Of a stretch of 64,000 nucleotides of DNA, positions 10,891-23,604 are shown piece by piece. The stretch spans positions 36,448,001-36,512,000 of the forward strand of contig NC_068915.1 of the NCBI RefSeq assembly GCF_023091745.1, in the 5' to 3' direction. Position numbers and translations under genes: made by a program. The stretch is from Budorcas taxicolor. Taxonomy: Eukaryota > Chordata > Mammalia > Artiodactyla > Bovidae. A model generated the notes under the pieces. That model saw only the letters and a list, made by a program, of their open reading frames with translations, did not search any database and was not told the DNA's origin. How positions within the stretch are numbered: position 1 is the stretch's first letter; every line of letters starts with the position of its first letter.

Positions 10891-11711
10891 GTTCAGTTCA
10901 GTTCAGTTGCTCAGTCATGTCCGACTCTTTGCAACCCCATGAATCACAGCACACCAGGCCTCCCTGTCCATCACCAACTCCCAGAGTTCACTCAGACTCA
11001 CGTCCATCGAGTCAGTGATGCCATCCAGCCATCTCATCCTCTGTCGTTCCCTTCTCCTCCTACCCCCAATCCCTCCCAGCATCAGAGTCTTTTCCAATGA
11101 GTCAACTCTTCCCATGAGGTGGCCAAAGTACTGGAGTTTCAGCTTTAGCATCATTCCTTCCAAAGAAATCCCAGGGCTGATCTCCTTCAGAATGGACTGG
11201 TTGGATCTCCTTGCAGTCCAAGGGACTCTCAAGAGTCTTCTCCAACACCACAGTTCAAAAGCATCAATTCTTCAGTGCTCAGCCTTCTTCACAGTCCAAC
11301 TCTCATATCCATACATGACCACAGGAAAAACCATATTAATAAACTCAGATATGCAGATGACACCACCCTTATGGCAGAAAGTGAAGAGGAACTAAAAAGC
11401 CTCTTGATGAAAGTGAAAGTGGACAGTGAAAAAGTTGGCTTAAAGCTCAACATTCAGAAAACGAAGATCATGGCATCCGGTCCCATCACTTCATGGGAAA
11501 TAGATGGGGAAACAGTGGAAACAGTGGCAAACTTTATTTTTGGGGGCTCCAAAATCACTGTAGATGGTGACTGCAGCCATGAAATTAAAAGATGTTTACT
11601 CCTTGGAAGGAAAGTTATGACCAACCTAGACAGCATATTCAAAAGCAGAGACGTTACTTTGCCGACTAAGGTCCGACTAGTCAAGGCTATGGTTTTTCCT
11701 GTGGTCATGTA
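10891..11711 (-). mobile_element. BovB LINE with 5' inversion
   Basis: 10891-11334 is a minus-strand BovB 3' end. From about 11333 to 11711 the next upstream BovB part (RT C-terminal region, with the YADD-coding stretch near 11346) lies in the opposite, plus orientation. The two parts meet with a 23-bp inverted duplication (11312-11334 and 11689-11711). This is the expected product of twin priming. An open frame across 11275-11712 is a by-product of the junction. No clear target duplication. Confidence 0.9.
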
Positions 11712-12043
11712 GACTGTAGTTTTGTTTAAAAGATGATGATCTTTAAAAAGGATGATAATTACTTAGCTGTGAGATGAACTTGAAAAAAGCTCATTATCTA
11801 GGTGATTGAATGGTAGGCATGATGGGAAAAGAAATGAGATGCAGAGGTAGAGGTTATGGAGCGAGTAAAAGAAATCTGACTTATTCTTAGCATTTTTGTC
11901 AACTGTCATCTTCCTGTTACATAGTTTTGTTCTATCTTAATCTAGAGATAGAATCATCTATGCAAAATTTACTAAACTTAATGGCTATTCAGAAGTGAAT
12001 TCCTGTATTATTTTTAAAACAACAAGATTATTCTTTTCATGTA
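11712..12043. other. Unassigned sequence between two BovB copies
   Basis: AT-rich; nothing recognised. Confidence 0.5.
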
Positions 12044-13020
12044 TTCAGTTCAGTTCAGTTGCTCAGTCGTGTCCGACTCTTTGCAACCCCATGAACTGCA
12101 GCACACCAGGCCTCCCTGTCCATCGCCAACTCCCGGAGTCCACCCAAACCCATGTCCATTGAGTCAGTGATGCCATCCAACTATCTCATCCTCTGTCATC
12201 CCCTTCTCCTCCTGCCCTCAATCTTTCCCAGCATTAGGTCTTTTCAAATGAGTCAGCTCTTTGCATCAGGTGGCCAAATTATTGGAGTTTCAGCTTCAAC
12301 ATCTGTCCTTCCAATGAACACCCAGGACTGATCTCCTTTAGGATGGACTGGTTGGATCTCCTTGAAGTCCAAGGGACCCTCAAGAGTCTTCTCCAACACC
12401 ACAGTTCAAAAGCATCAGTTCTTTGGCACTCAGCTTTCTTTATAGTCCAACTCTCACATCCATACATGACCACTGGAAAAACCATAGCCTTGACTAGATG
12501 GACCTTTGTTGGCAAAGTAATGTCTCTGCTTTTGAATATGCTATCTTGGTTGGTTATAACTTTCCTTCCAAGGAGTAAGTGTCTTTTAATTTCACGCCTG
12601 CAGTCACCATCTGCAGTGGTTTTGGAGCCCGAAAAAATAAAATCAGCCCCTCTTTCCACTGTTTCCCCATCTATTTGCCATGAAGTGATGGGACTGGATG
12701 CCATGATCTTCGTTTTCTGAATGTTGAGCTTTAAGCCAACTTTTTCACTCTCCTCTTTCATCAAGAGGCTGTTTCGTTCTTCTTCAATTTTTACCATAAG
12801 GGTGGTGTCATCTGCACATCTGAAATTATTGATATTTCTCCCAGCAATCTTGATTCCAGCTTGTGCTTCCTCCAGCCCAGCGATTCTCATGATGTACTCT
12901 GCATTTAAGTTAAATAAGCAGGGTGACAATATACAGCCTTGATGTACTCCTTTTCCTATTTGCAGCCAGTCTGTTGTTCTGTGTCCAGTTCTAACTGTTG
13001 CTTCCTGACCTGCATATAGG
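12044..13020 (-). mobile_element. BovB LINE, 5'-truncated (about 980 bp)
   Basis: Minus strand; the 216-codon frame at 12279-12929 covers the RT C-terminal part, with the YADD box changed to CADDTT, and the region after it. It begins just after RT motif B. Only a 5-bp GTATT repeat flanks it, so the target duplication is uncertain. Confidence 0.95.
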
Positions 13021-13626
13021 TATTATATAGAAATAAATAGTAAATCTATCCAACCCCAAGCAAGCTGCCACCCGTAATCTCTGCTCTTATTTTTGCATGT
13101 ACTATATTGACGTGAACTAGGGACTTAGAAGCTGAATTATTTTGTAAACAGATACTCTGATATCTTTCTCAGGATTTTGATATTGTCACTATTCAGTAGC
13201 AGTTTGCTAGATAATATGAAGGAATTTGTTTTATGATAAAATATTTATCGAATCAGAACCCATTTGTGAAATACTTGGAGAAAGTTGGAAACTCAAAGTT
13301 TGGTGTTAATGTCTTGGAAAATTACTCTTTAGTTCTCCAAAGGAGAGATGAGCTATCTGTGAATATGTAAGTGACATGATATATCATCTTAGAATATCTA
13401 TGTCCTATAGGTACCAAAGTGATTCTGTCACTGTCTTATGTTACTTCACTGTTGTATGTGGTGAAGAAAAGAAATGTTTTGGCTTCTCACTGCAATCTCA
13501 CTAGCTTCTGGTGTGAACAACTCAATCCAGAAATGATTTTCACTGATTAGGGTAGTGAATTAGGGTAATTTCTGATTTGGGCAGTGTTCTTCCATCTCTA
13601 ATGTTTCTTTCATACTTCTTTTATAG
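13021..13626. other. Repeat-poor upstream flank of exon A
   Basis: No recognised repeat; ends in the T/C-rich acceptor tract of exon A. Confidence 0.55.
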
Positions 13627-13701
13627 GAGGCCAATTGTAAGAACATCCTTCTAACAAAAGATTTCGAAAGAGATGCACAAAAGCCATCTCCAAAAACCAA
13701 G
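13627..13701 (+). CDS. Internal coding exon A of an unidentified host gene
   Basis: A 75-nt exon lies between a polypyrimidine-rich acceptor ending TTTTATAG and a good donor, AAG|GTAGGC. Frame 1 is open for exactly 25 codons (begins EANCKNILL, ends SPKTK); the other two frames hit stops, so it is a phase 0-0 exon. The peptide is hydrophilic and Lys/Ser rich with no membrane segment. I do not recognise the protein. Its donor phase matches the acceptor phase of the exon at 58580, which joins SPKTK to IRKSSS. The surroundings are non-repetitive, as expected of a real exon. An AG three bases downstream (13630 start) would drop one Glu. Start and stop codons lie outside the window. Confidence 0.75.
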
Positions 13702-13949
13702 GTAGGCTATCTCTGCTCTTTATGCAGAAACATTTAGGAATACTCTTTATCTTCTTGTGTTTCCATGTTCTGTTGCTTGTATTTCCCTCAGCACCACCAC
13801 CCCACCTTGTTTGGACCTTGTGGTCTTAAATATAACATATACTTTATATGTTATATTTACTGTGTAATCCAGGATTATAGTCATCTAAAAATGCTCAACA
13901 CACTTATTATTTAACAGTGATATTTTTATTTTTGTATTTCCCACTATTT

Positions 13950-14092
13950 TTTTGTATTTTACATTGATGTATAGTTGATTTACAGTGTTGTATTAGTTTC
14001 AAATGTGCAGCAAAGTGATTCAGTTGTACCTATACGTACATCTATTATTTTTCAGATTCTTTTCCCAGGTAGATTATTACAGAGTACTGAGG
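13950..14092 (-). repeat. L1 3' UTR fragment (antisense)
   Basis: ATGTATAGTTGATTTACAG and GTTTCAAATGTGCAGCAAAG match the reverse-complemented artiodactyl L1 3' end. Confidence 0.85.
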
Positions 14093-14250
14093 GTTGGGAA
14101 GATCCCCTGGAGAAGGAAATGGCAACCCACTCCAGTATTCTTGCCTGGAGAATCCCATGGACAGAGCAGCCTGGTGGGCTACAGTCCACGGGGTCGCAAA
14201 GAGTCAGACACGACTGAGCAACCTCACTCACTCACTCTCGTATATACTAG
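14093..14250 (+). mobile_element. Bov-tA/Bov-A SINE, head missing
   Basis: Begins inside the SINE at GGTTGGGAAGATCCCCTGG and runs to CGACTGAGCAACC, then a (CTCA)n tail at about 14223-14238. Confidence 0.9.
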
Positions 14251-14289
14251 GTGTATATGATATTCCTAGTTGGCCACTGTATATTTTAA

Positions 14290-14593
14290 ATTTTTATCTA
14301 TTTTTGACTATTTTGGATCTTCTTAGCCATGCACAGCGTTTCTCTAGTTGTGGTGAGCGGAGTCTACTCTCTAGTTGTGGTCCACAGGCTTCTCACCGCA
14401 GTGGCTTGTTTCAGAGCCCAGGCTCTAGAACACATGGGCTTCAGTAGTTGTACACAGGTTCAGCAGCTGTGGTGTGTGGTGCACGGGCTTAGTTACCCTG
14501 AGGCATGTGGAATCTTCCCAGACTAAGGATCAAACCTGTGTCCCCTGCATTGGCAGGAGAATTCTTAACCACTGGATCACCAAGGAAGTCCTG
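14290..14593 (-). mobile_element. CHR-type SINE (Cetruminantia)
   Basis: Reverse complement of a CHR SINE: head at the 14593 end (CACCAAGGAAGTCC), then AGGATCAAACCTGTGTCCCC, then the C/T-G rich body (CTCTAGTTGTGG twice). About 300 bp, well preserved. It marks a cetacean-hippo-ruminant lineage. Confidence 0.85.
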
Positions 14594-17140
14594 TGATATT
14601 TATAGAGCTACCTTTTGGTTTTCTCCAATTCTAAGACAAAATTTTCTCCAAATTTTCTTGAGTACATTGTGGGCAAAATTTTATTTTATTTATTATTATT
14701 TTTTTTCTAAGTGTGTACCTCCCCATTTATTTAGATTTTCTTGATTTTTCACCATTTTGCAATTTTCTTGTCTTCAGTTTTAATTGCACGTTATTATAAA
14801 AATGATTTTGACTTTAATTTTAAAGGCAAATCAAGTTAAGTGTGAGTCATTACTTAGCATCTTACAGTAAGAGTCTACAGTTATTTTTTTTTAATTTTAA
14901 AAAATGTTTCTTATGAAACTTTTTCCACCTTTTTTTCTGGAAAATTGTTTTAATTTTTATGCTTTTCTTTCCAGATCAGACTATTTTAAAAATCTTTTTC
15001 ATTAATATATTTTCTATACAAACTTACATAACTTCAGTTCTCTAGAAGAAATCTTGTTTACTGTCAAAAATATGCTCACCAAAACAAATGCATTGAAAAA
15101 TATAGGATTTGAGAAACATTTTTAGGTAACATTTGCTCGTTATCTTCATTTTTATTGGTATACCTACTTGTAGGTGAAGAGACCTTAGATGAATCACTTT
15201 CAACTAAGATAATCTTGAAACCTGTCATAAAAATTGTTTGAAGGGATTCTTTTATTCTTATGAAATTAATCCAGTTTGGAATATTTCAGGCATATAGAGA
15301 ATCAGTAGTTAATATGCATTGATTATCCTCTGTGAGTCTCACTGTATTGTTCATGACCAAGCTAATTAAATAGAGAAATTGCTTCATTGGTTAATCTGCA
15401 GTTTGTGACTTTAGCTTTTTTGTGGTCTTACATGAGCAAGTTTAAATTTACATGAGCACGCTAATCTTTGCTTAGCGTTGCTTACTTTAGACGTGATTAA
15501 ACTCCTTGTAGTTTCAAATCCCCAGAAATGAGGCAGAGCATGTGAGCTACACAAGATTATAAGGCACTAACTGTTTCACCCAGATTGTATTAAAGATCTT
15601 TTTTCCAGCAGTTGATCTTTGAAAGCTGAAGCTGAAAACACCTTCAAAATGTAGTTGATATAAAAAACAAAATGTGGATGGTATGTCCTTTCTAGAATGA
15701 CTTAGGGAGCTGTGAGAATGATGTGTATCCTCGGTACTAATGTTACTTCATTTGGCCTCCATAGCGGTCTTTCTCAGACAGCTCTAGTTACAGCTGTATG
15801 TGCCTTGGACAGCTAAATATTTCTGATCCCTATATGGCTGGAGATGTAAAATGGTAATCCAGAAATGGCATGTGTCCCATTGGCTCTGGAGATGTCTCTC
15901 TAGTCTAAGCCATCTGTCCCCATCTGTGTTCCCTCTGCTAGCTGTTGTCTCTGCTCTTAGGCAATGGGGAGGATTGTATTTCTCTCCCTTACTTAGGAAA
16001 ACCTCTTCTTGACCTGAGTCTGCTGGAAAAAATAAATGATACCTTCATTACACAGTGCCATGATACTTCCTGGATGAGCAATGATCACCAGCCCTGTTAG
16101 TTCAAGGACATGCTCATATAACCACTTCATGCCCCATACTGGATAGACTACATATGCAAACAAGTAACTGGAATAGATGAATAGAAGGGAACATTAAACA
16201 GATTTTTAAAGAGGTGTAAAACGTAAACATAGCTTTCTGTAACCTAGTATGATCATGATTCGAGGAGAAGAGACAAAATCTTCTTCTGCCTAATACAAAT
16301 GCCAGTGGCTCTAAATAAGCCTCATAGCTCATATTCATTGGTCACAGTATAAACCCTGAAGAGGATCCAGGAACTGAGGGGAAAAAAAAACTCTTTCTTC
16401 TCTCTCTCCTTGGTGTATGACCTAGACTTCCCACTTAACTTGCTATGTTCTTGTTGACCTTGGTTAAAAAAAAGTTCAGGCCATTGTATAAGAAGGACTG
16501 TCCAATTAATTCAGTGCTGGGGGAAGGTATAAAATACAAGATAACCTGTTTCCTTTCTGATTCCCTGATAGCTCAGTTGGTAAAACTAGAATTACAAGCA
16601 CATAATAGTTTTAGTCACTAAATTCTCCTAGTGCTTTTATAAATGTTTCTTTTAGTAAACCAAGTCATATTAACTATAAAATGTGTGATAAAAAATAGTG
16701 CAGTTATCAAGTAAACAGTTATGTAGTAGAAGCAACTGTTAAATTATTTTTATTTTCAGAGGTTAATGACTTCAGGGATCATGCATCATTTATGAAGGAG
16801 ATTTTATTCAAAAGGAAACCAGTTGTCACATTTGTAGTTTCTTAAATAATTTTTTAAATGCCTATGCCTATTAGCAAAGTAAACTAGAAACTTAGAATAA
16901 TGTAGAATTTTGGGAAATTTTAGTGACAGTATAATTAAATTTACAAATTAAGTCATTTAATAAACATTTAATTTTACCAAGATTCAAAGTTATTTTAAAG
17001 TCATTGTTAATGGACGTGAATGTATTTTGTGGTTGCTTTAATTTATAAAACATTCTAATTAGTATTCTGCTTTTCCACTGAATGTTGTTTCAGTATGTGT
17101 TTCCATGTATCAGCTTAGCTTGTGTGCTTATTTAATAAAA
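14594..17140. other. Longest repeat-poor stretch of the left half
   Basis: No LINE or SINE I can name apart from the 25-bp SINE-like piece at 16560. No coding exon seen. T-rich in 14640-15020. Confidence 0.5.
16560..16584 (+). repeat. Isolated 25-bp tRNA-like SINE head
   Basis: TCCCTGATAGCTCAGTTGG resembles the 5' head of Bov-tA, including an A-box-like motif, with no body after it. May be a chance match. Confidence 0.4.
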
Positions 17141-17170
17141 GTAATAGTAGTAGTAGCAGTAATAGTGATG
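17140..17170 (+). repeat. Short AGT/AGC trinucleotide tract
   Basis: AATAGTAGTAGTAGCAGTAA; imperfect microsatellite. Confidence 0.8.
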
Positions 17171-18143
17171 ATTGCTAATACTGATCAATGCCAGACACTA
17201 TAGTTAATATATATATATGTTATCTAATAATCATAACATTTCATATATTGTCATACCATATTCAACTATTCTGAAATTTTGAAACTGCTTCTAATTATCA
17301 TTAATATAAAAAGCCTTACTTGATAAATGTTAACCAAAGAGTAATTTTTAAACACTTTTATTTTTTAGGTTTTATGACCTATAATAGAATTAAAGATAAA
17401 AATTGTTTTATGATTAATATACCCTAACATACCATCTCTCCTCCCTGTTTTGAAATTGTTTACAATTTCAACACATTATTATAGATTAATTGAATGCCTG
17501 TATGTATATATAATAGATATCATAATTTTGTAGGTTTTACAATTGTATATTAAAAGGTAGTCTATCACCTTTTGCAGTTTTCTTTTTCCTGTTCAATAAA
17601 ATGTGTCCTATCAATATTCACTTTCAGTAAGAATATATAATGCAGTTTACTTAGATATTCTGGATTTTTCTATTTGGGTTGTCTCCAATATTTAGATGAC
17701 TTCCAGTATTTTGCTATTACAGATCCATTTTAAGTGAGTAATTTTAACATGATACCTTTTGCACCTATAGAAATAGGATCATATGTAGGTACATCTTTGT
17801 CCAGGTATTACAAATGCTCTTAAAATGGGCCAGTTTGCATGTTCAGCGGCTGTGTGTGACTGTTTCCATTTTTCACATTCTCTCAAATCCTTGGTAATAT
17901 CAGAGTTCTTGTGGTCGTCTCCCCCAATCAAATGAGTGTAGGAAACAACTTGCTATTGCCTTAGTTGGAGTTTCTCTAATTTCTTGTCATCACAGAGACA
18001 ATTATTTTTCACTGAATATCCTGTGTTTCTCCATTTCCCAGCCCCACTGCAGGTAGGTGAGGCCAGCCAACTACTTTTGACAGTAGGCTGCGAGCAGTAT
18101 GACAACTCTCAAAGGCTTTTTCAGCCCTTTTTCATAGCACATT

Positions 18144-18407
18144 GGAGAAGGCAATGGCACCCCACTCCAGTACTCTTGCCTGCAAAATCCCATGGATGGG
18201 AGAGCCTGGTGGGCTGCCGTCTATGGGGTCGCACAGAGTTGGACATGACTGAGCGCCTTCACTTTCACTTTTCACTTTCATGCATTGGAGAAGGAAATGG
18301 CACCCCACTCCAGTGTTCTTGCCTGGAGAATCCCAGGGATGAGGGAGCCTGGTGGGCTGCCGTCTACGGGGTCGCACAGGGTCAGACACGACTAAAGCGA
18401 CTTAGCA
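18144..18407 (+). mobile_element. Bov-A2 SINE (two A units)
   Basis: Two Bov-A monomers in tandem (each starting ATTGGAGAAGG or TTGGAGAAGG), joined by TTTCACTTTCACTTTTCA. Perfect 12-bp duplication TCATAGCACATT at 18132-18143 and 18408-18419. Confidence 0.95.
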
Positions 18408-19473
18408 TCATAGCACATTAACTAGACAGTGGAACATACGTCTACGGAGCTGCCTGTCTACTTGCATTGGATCTGTGTCATGACTTAAACCTCTGGTTTG
18501 TTACACCACTGAGATTTCTGAGTTAATTTGTACCTTCACTGTGATATAGTCTACCACATGGGCAGTGTGTTTTTCATGTGTTTATGTTTTCATATGTTTA
18601 TTAAACTTTGATCATATTTTTGATTATTAATCTATGTGCTGTTTCTCCTACCAATGCAAATTTTGCTATTTGGTTGTTTTAATTTTTTCTTAATGATTTA
18701 TGAGAGTTTGCTATCTATTGTCAGTTATATGTATTCCAGATACTTCCACCCAATTTTCTGGGTTTTTTTTTTCCATATTGAATATAGTGTCGTTTAATGT
18801 TTGAAAGCTTTTTATTTCAGTGGACTTAGATTCATCAGTTTTGGAGTTTTGTGCTTTTTTACATCTTGTTTAAGAAATCCTCACCTACTTTGAGGTCAGT
18901 TCAAAAATCTTTTTTATTATTTTCCAAAAGTTTTAAAGTTTGCTTTGCATATATATAGGTCTTAGTTCATTTGAAATTGAATTTTGTGTATAGCATAAAG
19001 TAAGATCCTCATTTTATAGATGAAAATCAGTCAACTCAGTGTATTTGTTCAACAGTTTCATCTTCCATTATATGTCAAATGTTTTTATGTCTGTTTCTGT
19101 ACTGTATTATTTGTTGCTTTTTCTATGTGTTTCTTTTATTTCATTACCCCCAATGTCTTAATTAGTGATATCTGGTAGTATATATTTCTTCAACTTTTTC
19201 TTCTTGAAAATTATTTTTACCATTCGTGGTCCTTTGCTTTTGCAATTAAATATTGTCAAGTTTTATGAGAAATTTTATTTAGAATTTAAAGTGAATTAAT
19301 CTCATGAACATGGTGTTCTATCCATGACCATCACGTAACTTTCTATTTACTCAGATCCTCTTTAATGTCTTTGATTTTAAAAAAATTATAATTTTCTTCT
19401 AACTATTCCCCAAGTTATAATTTTTATTCTAGATCTCCTTTTTGTAGATATTATAAATGGAGTACTTATTATA

Positions 19474-19517
19474 TCTTCAAACTTTGTTGCTGATGTCTTC
19501 AAACTTTGTTGCTGATG
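19474..19517 (+). repeat. Perfect two-copy 22-bp tandem duplication
   Basis: The 22-bp unit TCTTCAAACTTTGTTGCTGA+TG occurs twice without mismatch, in old L1 sequence. Confidence 0.95.
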
Positions 19518-20589
19518 TTTAGTGTTGAAACTGATTTTTATTGTTGACTTTATATCTGAAAATCTTGTCAAATTTTTATTAGTTCTAATATTTTGTTGAG
19601 CAATTCTCTTTGACTTCCTTTGTAGACAATCATATCATCTGGAAATAATGAGAATGGTTTATTCCCTTTCAAGCCTCTTATCATTTAATTTCTCTTCTCT
19701 TGTGCTGTGTTCCAGGACTGCCAGTATAAGGTTAAATAGAAATGCTTCTTGCATTGCTTCCTAAGGGAAAGTTTCTACATTTGATTTTTATATATTATCA
19801 TGGCATTTTTCCTTTTGTTTTGGGGAGGTGAGGGACGGGGGTCATTCTTTCACAATACCAGGCACATAGCAGACCTCTGATAAAATCTTGAAAATGAACA
19901 TGTAAATTATTTGCTTCTTGTTTTTTGTTTCACATGGAAGTAATTAGTGTCCGTATGTTTTCATGTGTTTCTCTTCATACATACAGTCATTAGGTTTATG
20001 ATGTTTGCTTTCAGTGCTTTGTAGGTATGTTTTATAAACATGTTTGGCTAAGAATTTTATTTTGAGTGAATGTTAAATTTTAGCAAATGTTCCTTCACAT
20101 CGGTTACAATCATTGCCTGGTTTTTCTCCCATATTCGTTTGTTATGGAGAGCTATATTCATAGATTTTCTAATCTTAAAGCAACAGTGCCTCAGTGGAAT
20201 AAACCAATTCTGAACCTGACCTTGATACATGTTTTTAAATACCTTGAAAGTTTTGGAAAACTGATATTTTACTTAGTATTTTTACATCTAAGTTAATAAA
20301 ATGTTTTGTTTCTTCAATTTTTGGTATAAAGGTTGTGCTAGCCTAATCAAATGGACTGAGGAGAATTTTTTCTATTCTGTGAAACAATTTAAGATGAGGG
20401 TTATCAGTGCCTTCATTATTTGATAGAATATATCTATAAACATGTCTGGGTCTAGTGAGGTTTACTGATTTATCTGTTTTTAATTTTGTTTTGCTTTTTA
20501 AATTTGTTTGGCAAGTTGTTTTTTTAGCTGCTTATTCAATTTATTTTGGGCTTGTAGTCCTATTCATGTTTTTGTTAATTCTTAATTAT

Positions 20590-21250
20590 TAGTTTTTTAT
20601 TAAAATATAGTTGATTTCTAATATTATATTACCTCCAGGTACATAATATAGTAATTCAAAAGTTGTATAGATTGTATTCCATCCATAAAGTTATAAAATG
20701 TTGGCTATATTCCTTGTGCTGAACAAAATATCCTTGTAGTATATTTTTTTTATATGTAGTAGTTTGTACCTCTTAATCCCCTATCCATAGCTTTTCTTCT
20801 CTCCCTTCCCTCTCCCCACTAGTAACCACTAGTTTGTTCTACATATCTGTGAGTCTGTTTCCGTTTTGTTGTATTTATTCATTTATTTTTTAGATTCCAC
20901 ATACAAGCGATAAGAGAGTATTTGTCTTTCTCTGTATGACTTATTTAATTAAGCATAATACTCTTAGGTCCATCCATGTTGTTACAAATGGCAAGATTTC
21001 ATTCTTTATTATGGTTGAATAGTATGCCATTATAGGTGCGTGTGTGTGTGTACACACACCTTCTTTATCCATTCATCTGGTGAAGGGCTCTTAGGTCGTT
21101 TCCATGTCTTGGCTATTGTAAATAATGCTGCTATGAACATTAAGGTGCATGTATCTTTTCAAATTAGTGTTTTTATTTTCTTAGGGTATATACCCAGAAG
21201 TAGAATTGCTGGATCATATAGTAGTTCTATTTTTAATTTTTTGATGTTAT
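20590..21250 (-). repeat. L1 3' end (antisense), younger than its host L1
   Basis: Ordered L1 3' UTR/ORF2-end words in reverse complement: ATGTTGTTACAAATGGCAAG (20977), CTTGGCTATTGTAAATAATG (21109), GTATATACCCAGAAG (21187). Much better preserved than the sequence on either side. Confidence 0.8.
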
Positions 21251-21720
21251 ATTTTCTAGAAAATAGTCTATTTTAATTAGCATAAAAAATTTAATGTTTC
21301 CTCTTATTTTTAAAATATTTATTGTAGTCTTTACAAAATCTTTGTCTGTTTTCGTTTTTGCAATTATCTTGGGGCATTTTCTTGTTTGTTTTTGATTAGG
21401 ATTGCTAGAAATTTGTTTGTTTTCTTAGACTCTGCAGCTTTTAGTTTTGCTGATTCTCTATTGTATTTGTTTCCCTGATTCATTAACCTCTGCTACTATT
21501 TACTCTATATCTATTATTCTTAAGGTAGATCTTTTTTCTTAATGTTTATCACTTTTTCCTCCACAGACATATATTTTAAATACGTTTTCTGTGATGAGAT
21601 ACTGAAGCTTAATGACCAATTCTTTTAAATACATTTGCTTTGCTTATTAATGGCCTCTTCTGATGTGTCGAGTGCCTTTATTACATTAGAGAATTCTTTT
21701 AGAATCATGTAATTTTCTTC

Positions 21721-22350
21721 CTTCCTTTTATTTTGGTAATACTTTCACAATGCCAGGACATAGCGAACCCTTAAAAAATAATTAAAAACAAATAAATCAA
21801 TCAGTTTTAAAAATTTTTATCATATAAAAGCAGTGTCATTTGTGTGTGTGATTATAGAGAATTTGTGCTTGTAAAAATCTAGTAAAATTTAGTACATTTT
21901 CCTGTCGAAAGAGTTCAGTAACCACTAAAAACAATTATTTCTGGAATTTAAGATTCTGGGCTTTGTTTCTTTTCCTGATTTATTCCTTTAGAGCTTTTCA
22001 TCTAGTAATTTCCCATCTGCTTTGTCTGCCCCCGTATGCTTGTACATACAGATATATGTTTATTTCGCCAGATGGAAAGTGTTCTATATTTTTCCATCTT
22101 CCCTATATAGGTGCTAGATAATAAAATTCTCTTTGCCTCCTTCATTATCTTGGGAAATCACTTTGCAAACCTGTCTCTTCAGTGCTAAGTAGTATAAAAT
22201 TTTGAAAAGTGAATACCTTTGTTCATTTATTACTAGTTATATCTATGATTGAATCTTTTATTTTTTGCAAGCATATTCTTTATTTAGTTTCATAAATCAT
22301 CACTAATCTATTTGAAGAATTCCTGGATCTCTTTATGATTAATGACATAT
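21721..22350. other. Unassigned AT-rich sequence
   Basis: No gene seen; possible further L1 remains too diverged to call. Confidence 0.5.
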
Positions 22351-22794
22351 CAGTTCAGTTCAGTCACTCAGTCGTGTCCGACTCTTTGCGACCCCATGAA
22401 TCGCAGCACACCAGGCCTCCTTGTCCATCACCAACTCCCAGAGTTCACTCAGACTCACGTCCATCGAGTCCGTGATGCCATCCAGCCATCTCATCCTCTA
22501 TCGTCCCATTCTCCTCCTGCCCCCAATCCCTCCCAGCATCAGAGTCTTTTCCAATGAGTCAACTCTTCGCATTGAGGTGCCCAGAGTACTGGAGTTTCAG
22601 CTTTAGCATCATTCCTTCAAAAGAAATCCCAGGGCTGATCTCCTTCAGAATGGACTGGTTGGATCTCCTTGCAGTCCAAGGGACCCTCAAGAGTCTTCTC
22701 CAACACCACAGTTCAAAAGCATCAATTCTTCAGTGCTCAGCCTTCTTCACAGTCCAACTCTCACATCCATACATGACCACAGGAAAAACCATAG
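22351..22794 (-). mobile_element. BovB LINE 3' end (about 440 bp)
   Basis: Minus-strand 3' end, from the CAGTTCAGTT tail to ACAGGAAAAACCATAG. Its 5' breakpoint falls within a few bases of the breakpoint in the copy at 11334. No clear target duplication. Confidence 0.95.
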
Positions 22795-23600
22795 ATTCAG
22801 TTATTTAGATAGCATTCTCCTATGTTTTATGATATTTTAAAACATATATATGCATGCATGCTAAGTCACATACATATGTTATCAAGTAAAAAATAATACA
22901 AAGTTAAATAGTCATTTTAAAAGATAATACAAATACGGTATATCTGGGTGTACCTGCATAATCTCTTAATCTAATAACTTGGCTAATGTAACTTCTATAC
23001 TTAGCCTCTTTCCACCAGATGTTATAACCTGTTGTGACCCCAGGCCAAGGAATGGAGGGACCTCTGTGAAATGTCTCTTGATTAGCACTGCTGTGGCATG
23101 CAGAGCATAGCTGGCCTGGTCTCACTGGTCCTGAGAACCCAGCTTCCTAAGTCTGGGTCTAGATACTTGCTCACTAACTTTCTGCAACCAAAGTGATCTC
23201 CTCTTGCATATCTGCTCTGCTTTGAGAAACAGCCTGAAGCTCATGCTCTGTTTGGACATTTCATCTCATCTCTTCTGCACTGTGTGCCTGGGATGCAAAG
23301 TTGAAAAGACTCTGTTTCTTACCTGAAGGAACTGGAGCCCAGACATATATACTAGCAACTAAATTAAGACATCACTATGCCGGACCGGTTTTCTGATCTC
23401 AGATCTATGTTTGAGTTTACTGTCGTATTTGGCAAACAACCAAATCTTAACCTGATTGCCATGATTGCTTATTAGCCCTAAAGATCTCACTGACCTTTTT
23501 GTTCCAATATCCCCTGGTTTGTCCTCTTCAATAAGTAAGTATGACCAGTCCGATCACAATCACTAGTGACAACTTTTGTAACAGCCCCATAATATTAATG
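22795..23600. other. Repeat-poor unassigned sequence
   Basis: Contains a short GCATGCATGCTAAGTCAC word (22851-22868) like the start of a reverse Bov-A tail, too short to call. Otherwise nothing recognised. Confidence 0.5.
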
Positions 23601-23604
23601 ACTT

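Larger units (their letters stand above)
17560..21720 (-). repeat. Old L1-like LINE (antisense), interrupted
   Basis: Degenerate reverse-complemented L1 sequence: TTTGGGTTGTCTCCAATATT (17675), a block near 18850-19050, CATATCATCTGGAAATAATG (19630), GGTTTACTGATTTATCTG (20459) and endonuclease-side sequence to about 21720. A Bov-A2 (18144-18407) and a younger L1 (about 20590-21250) sit inside it. Divergence makes internal boundaries uncertain; it could be more than one old element. Confidence 0.65.

Noticed and set aside
11275..11712. 145-codon open frame as a gene
   Set aside because: It crosses the inversion junction of a BovB copy; the first part is antisense BovB read by chance.
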